Shown: in pieces, positions 13,560-15,926 of the stretch
Position numbering within the stretch: the first letter of the stretch is position 1
Layout: every line of letters starts with the position of its first letter
From: Candidatus Coatesiibacteriota bacterium
GTDB lineage: Bacteria; Oederibacteriota; CAKKQC01
Assembly: GCA_023265785.1 (NCBI GenBank)
Contig: JAHFSL010000014.1
Coordinates: 1-15,926, forward strand
Length of the DNA: 15,926 bases
Reading direction: 5' to 3'
The notes under the pieces: generated by a model
What the model was told of the DNA's origin: nothing
Database searches by the model: none
The model's input: only the letters and a program-made list of their open reading frames with translations
Position numbers and translations under genes: made by a program

Positions 13560-14489
13560 ATGATAACACAGCGGTCAGGGCCCGTCCCAGCCCGTCTCGC
13601 TGTCCGAATATTGGCCATCCTGCTGGGCCTGCCCGCAACCTCCCGCGCCCTGCCTGCGGTCGGTGGACCCACGCCGGATCAGCTTGATCTCATGGGCTTG
13701 GCGTGGCCCGCCGTGGCCCTGCGGCGGCGGCCGGGGGCCGGGGGAGATCCGGCTGGTGATGCGGGGCGACAGGAGCTCCTGGCCGCGGCCTTCCGCCTGC
13801 GCGCCCGGTCCCTGCCGGCCGCCGCGGCGGCGGGGGCAGCGTTCCTGCGGCGGCGCGCGCTGTCCCCCGACCGGCCTGAGGCTCGGACCATCCAGGGGAT
13901 CGCCCTGCTCGAACGGCATGAGGCAAAGGCGGCGCATGCGGCCCTGGGGCCGGCCCGCGCCGCGGGGGCGGAGGCCGCGGCATTCTGGGACGGCGAGGCG
14001 GCGTGGGACCTGGAGGATGACGACGCCTCGGCGTCCGCCTTTGCGGAGGCCGGGGCCCGGCCGGACAGCCCGTACCGCGGTGAGGCCGCGTACCGCGAGG
14101 GCTGGGCGGAAAATCGGCGGGGCCGCCTGGAGGCCGCGGCGGCCCGGTTCGCGGATGCGGCACGGGCGGATCCCATGCTGGCGCCCGCCGCTGACCTCCA
14201 GCGGGGCTGGGTCCTTCTGCAGGCGGGAAGGATTCCCGAAGCGCGCCCGCTGTTTGAGGCCGTTGAGCGCGCCGCCCCCCGGGGGCCGCACGCGCCCGAG
14301 GCGATTGTGGGGCAGGCCGAGTGCGCCTATCGCACGGGGGAGTTGGATGCCGCGGCGAAGCTCTTCGACAGCGCGCTGGCGCGGGTCCCCGATCCCCGCG
14401 CCAAGGGCCCCCTGCGCTACAGCCTGGCATGGACCGCGTACCGGCAGAAGCGGACCGAGCGGGCGCGCGGCCAGTTCCTGGACGTGTAG
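13560..14489 (+). CDS. Exported TPR-repeat protein, N-terminal part ending at an in-frame TAG
   Basis: 309 aa from ATG 13560. The N-terminus has a signal peptide: basic residues then RLAVRILAILLGLPATSRALP. From about residue 70 on it is alpha-helical, Ala/Arg-rich TPR-like repeats (e.g. EAAYREGWAENRRGRLEAAAARFADA and the repeat-like AECAYRTGELDAAAKLFDSALARVPD). The frame meets TAG at 14487-14489 in the middle of a repeat (GQFLDV, stop, RDFPLDSVAPFAAYRAAL), then continues in the same frame as good TPR sequence to the window end. It is therefore probably one long periplasmic TPR scaffold of YbgF/BamD-like repeat type, interrupted by one base change, misassembly or recoding. TPRs mediate protein-protein contacts; the partner is unknown. 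Confidence 0.7.
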   Translation: MITQRSGPVPARLAVRILAILLGLPATSRALPAVGGPTPDQLDLMGLAWPAVALRRRPGAGGDPAGDAGRQELLAAAFRLRARSLPAAAAAGAAFLRRRALSPDRPEARTIQGIALLERHEAKAAHAALGPARAAGAEAAAFWDGEAAWDLEDDDASASAFAEAGARPDSPYRGEAAYREGWAENRRGRLEAAAARFADAARADPMLAPAADLQRGWVLLQAGRIPEARPLFEAVERAAPRGPHAPEAIVGQAECAYRTGELDAAAKLFDSALARVPDPRAKGPLRYSLAWTAYRQKRTERARGQFLDV

Positions 14490-15926
14490 CGCGACTTTCC
14501 GCTGGATTCCGTGGCGCCCTTCGCCGCCTACCGCGCCGCGCTTTGCCTGCTCGAGCTGGGCAAGCCCGATGACTCGCTCGCGGAGCTGAAGGCGGTCGGG
14601 TCGCGGTACCCCGCCCACGAGGTCGGGGAGTGGTCGGCATACAGCCGCGGCTGGATCCACCTGTCGCTTGGCCGGTTCCACGAGGCCAAGGCGGCGTTCA
14701 AGGGACTGACCGAACAGTATCCCGGGGGAAAACTGGTTGCGCCCGCCCGGTACCTGCTGGCCGCGGCCCTCTACCAGGAGCGCCACTTCCGGGAGGCGGA
14801 ACGGGAGTTCCTGGCGTTCGCCGAGGCGTTCCCGGCGAGCGGGCTGGCCGACGGCGCCTGGCTCTGGGCCGGCTGGTCGGCACACCTGGACGGCCGCCCG
14901 ACGGAAGCGTTGGCCCACCTGGCGGAATTGGGGGTGAGATTCCCCGCATCGGGATGGGCGCCGGATGCCGCGCTCGCCGAGGGCGAATCGGCTTTTGCGC
15001 TGAAGGCCTGGCCCCGCGCGAAGGCCGCGTATGCACGGGCCGTGGCCGCCCCGGGGGTCGCGGCCGACACGAGACTGCGCGCCGAGTCCGGGTTGGGCTG
15101 GTGCGGGTTCGCCACCGGGGACTGGAAGGAGGCCGAGGGGAGGTTCCGGCGGGTGGTCGAGGACTCACCACCGGGCCGGCCGCGGCTTTCCGCACGCGTC
15201 CGGCTGGGCGATGCCGTGTTCAACCAGAAGCGGTACGACGACGCGCGTGAAACCTACCGGGCGGTGATCGCGGGCGGCGAGGAGGATCTGGCCCGGTGGG
15301 CGCAACTGCAGGTCGGGTGGTGTGCCTACCGCGGCGGGGACCCGGACGAGGCCCGCCGCCAGTGGGACCAGCTCCAGCGCCGCTGGCCGGACGCGCCGGA
15401 GGCGCCCCTGGCCCTGGAGGCCTCGGCGGAAACGCTCTTCGGCCAGGAGCAGTACGCCGCGGCCGAACAGTCGTTCCGCCGGCTGGCGATGACGGCGCCC
15501 CCCGCGTCGGGGGCCGGCGAACGGGCGGCCCTGCGGGTGGGGGACAGCCTGTACAACGCCCGGGCCTTCGACCGGGCCGTCATCGCCTACCGTGACTTTA
15601 CGGCGAAGTACCCGCAGTCGGCACGGCTGGCCGAGGCGCTGTACGGCATGCAGTGGGCGTACGTCCAGCTGGGCGACTTCGAGCAGGCGCGCCGCGAGGC
15701 CCGGGCGTTCCTCGGACGGTTCCCCCAGGCGAGCCTGGCGGCCGAGGTGCAGTTGATGGTGGCGGAAAGTTTTCGACGCGAGAAGAAGCCGGAGGAGGCG
15801 CTGGTGCAGTACCGCGACCTGATCCGGCAGTATCCCGACAGCGACCTGGCCGTCTCGGCCCAGTTGAAGGCGGGGGAGACGCTCGAGGAGCTGGGCCGGC
15901 CCCGGGAGGCCGAGGAAAGTTATTCG
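14490..15926 (+). CDS. C-terminal part of the TPR-repeat protein (runs past window end)
   Basis: This is the same frame as the preceding part, open from just after the TAG to the last base, 479 codons with no stop. Tandem ~34-36-residue TPR units are clear throughout, with the A..Y...G.y.eA...y.....yP pattern: YSRGWIHLSLGRFHEAKAAF, LYGMQWAYVQLGDFEQARRE, and ESFRREKKPEEALVQYRDLI with RQYPDSDLA. The spacing resembles TPR_6/outer-membrane YfiO (BamD-like) repeats. If translated separately, the first in-frame start is GTG 14511, 21 bases after the TAG, with no signal peptide, so the product would be mislocalised. That supports a single gene with the part before it. The 3' end lies outside the window. 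Confidence 0.75.

Noticed and set aside
13541..13672. N-terminal extension of L25 to 13672
   Set aside because: The extra residues do not match the L25 family and overlap the TPR gene's signal peptide; MQATEL at 13540 is the family-like start.
14487..14489. Reassignment of TAG as a sense codon in this organism
   Set aside because: TAG ends at least three other intact genes here (6357, 9663 and 10488), so it works as a normal stop codon.
13575..14918. 447-aa open frame on the - strand opposite the TPR gene, spanning the TAG
   Set aside because: Tempting because it runs across the broken point, but its sequence is Arg/Gly/Pro-rich without domains, while the + strand has TPR periodicity on both sides.

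Overview
The window is about 70% GC and densely coded, with genes joined by 4-base stop/start overlaps. It looks chromosomal: a ribosomal protein L25 (rplY) and peptidyl-tRNA hydrolase (pth) pair is followed by cell-envelope genes. I see no phage, transposon, CRISPR, rRNA or tRNA signal. A PorV/UPF0164-type outer-membrane barrel sits next to large exported proteins built from Ig-like repeats and ending in FlgD-like domains. That combination suggests a didermic bacterium outside Proteobacteria, perhaps an Elusimicrobiota-like or other poorly cultured FCB/PVC-type lineage. The phylum is an inference from gene content; nothing here fixes it.

Region 1 (1-9005, + strand) is a candidate secretion/surface operon. 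It holds a 5'-truncated, cysteine-rich, Ig-repeat protein with a FlgD-like C-terminal domain; a second Ig-repeat/FlgD-like protein whose reading frame is broken near 4148-4156; a third of about 511 aa with a signal peptide and a good FlgD-like C-terminus; a PorV-like barrel fused to a C-terminal fibronectin type III domain; and a CPA-type cation:proton antiporter. Three junctions overlap by four bases (ATGA at 2729, GTGA at 4824, CTGA at 7623). The last implies a CTG start for the antiporter. In type IX secretion, PorV carries cargo recognised by C-terminal Ig-like signals, so this block may encode a PorV-type shuttle with its cargo.

Region 2 (9044-10490, + strand) is a small two-gene module with its own promoter-like TATAAT box. 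A 66-aa basic protein overlaps an MNT-fold nucleotidyltransferase in a toxin-antitoxin-like arrangement. A membrane-anchored metallo-beta-lactamase-fold hydrolase follows.

Region 3 (13540 down to 10496, - strand) is an operon: rplY, pth, a 55-aa single-helix membrane protein, a 244-aa lipoprotein and a sugar-phosphate-type nucleotidyltransferase. The rplY-pth gap of 75 bases holds several small hairpins, two of them mutually exclusive. The last four genes are joined by ATGA/ATGA/GTGA overlaps.

Region 4 (13560 to the window end, + strand) is a long exported TPR-repeat protein, divergent from rplY with only 19 bases between the starts. It is interrupted by an in-frame TAG at 14487 and runs off the window.

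The two broken genes (4148 and 14487) could be assembly errors, real decay or recoding. The sequence alone cannot tell these apart.
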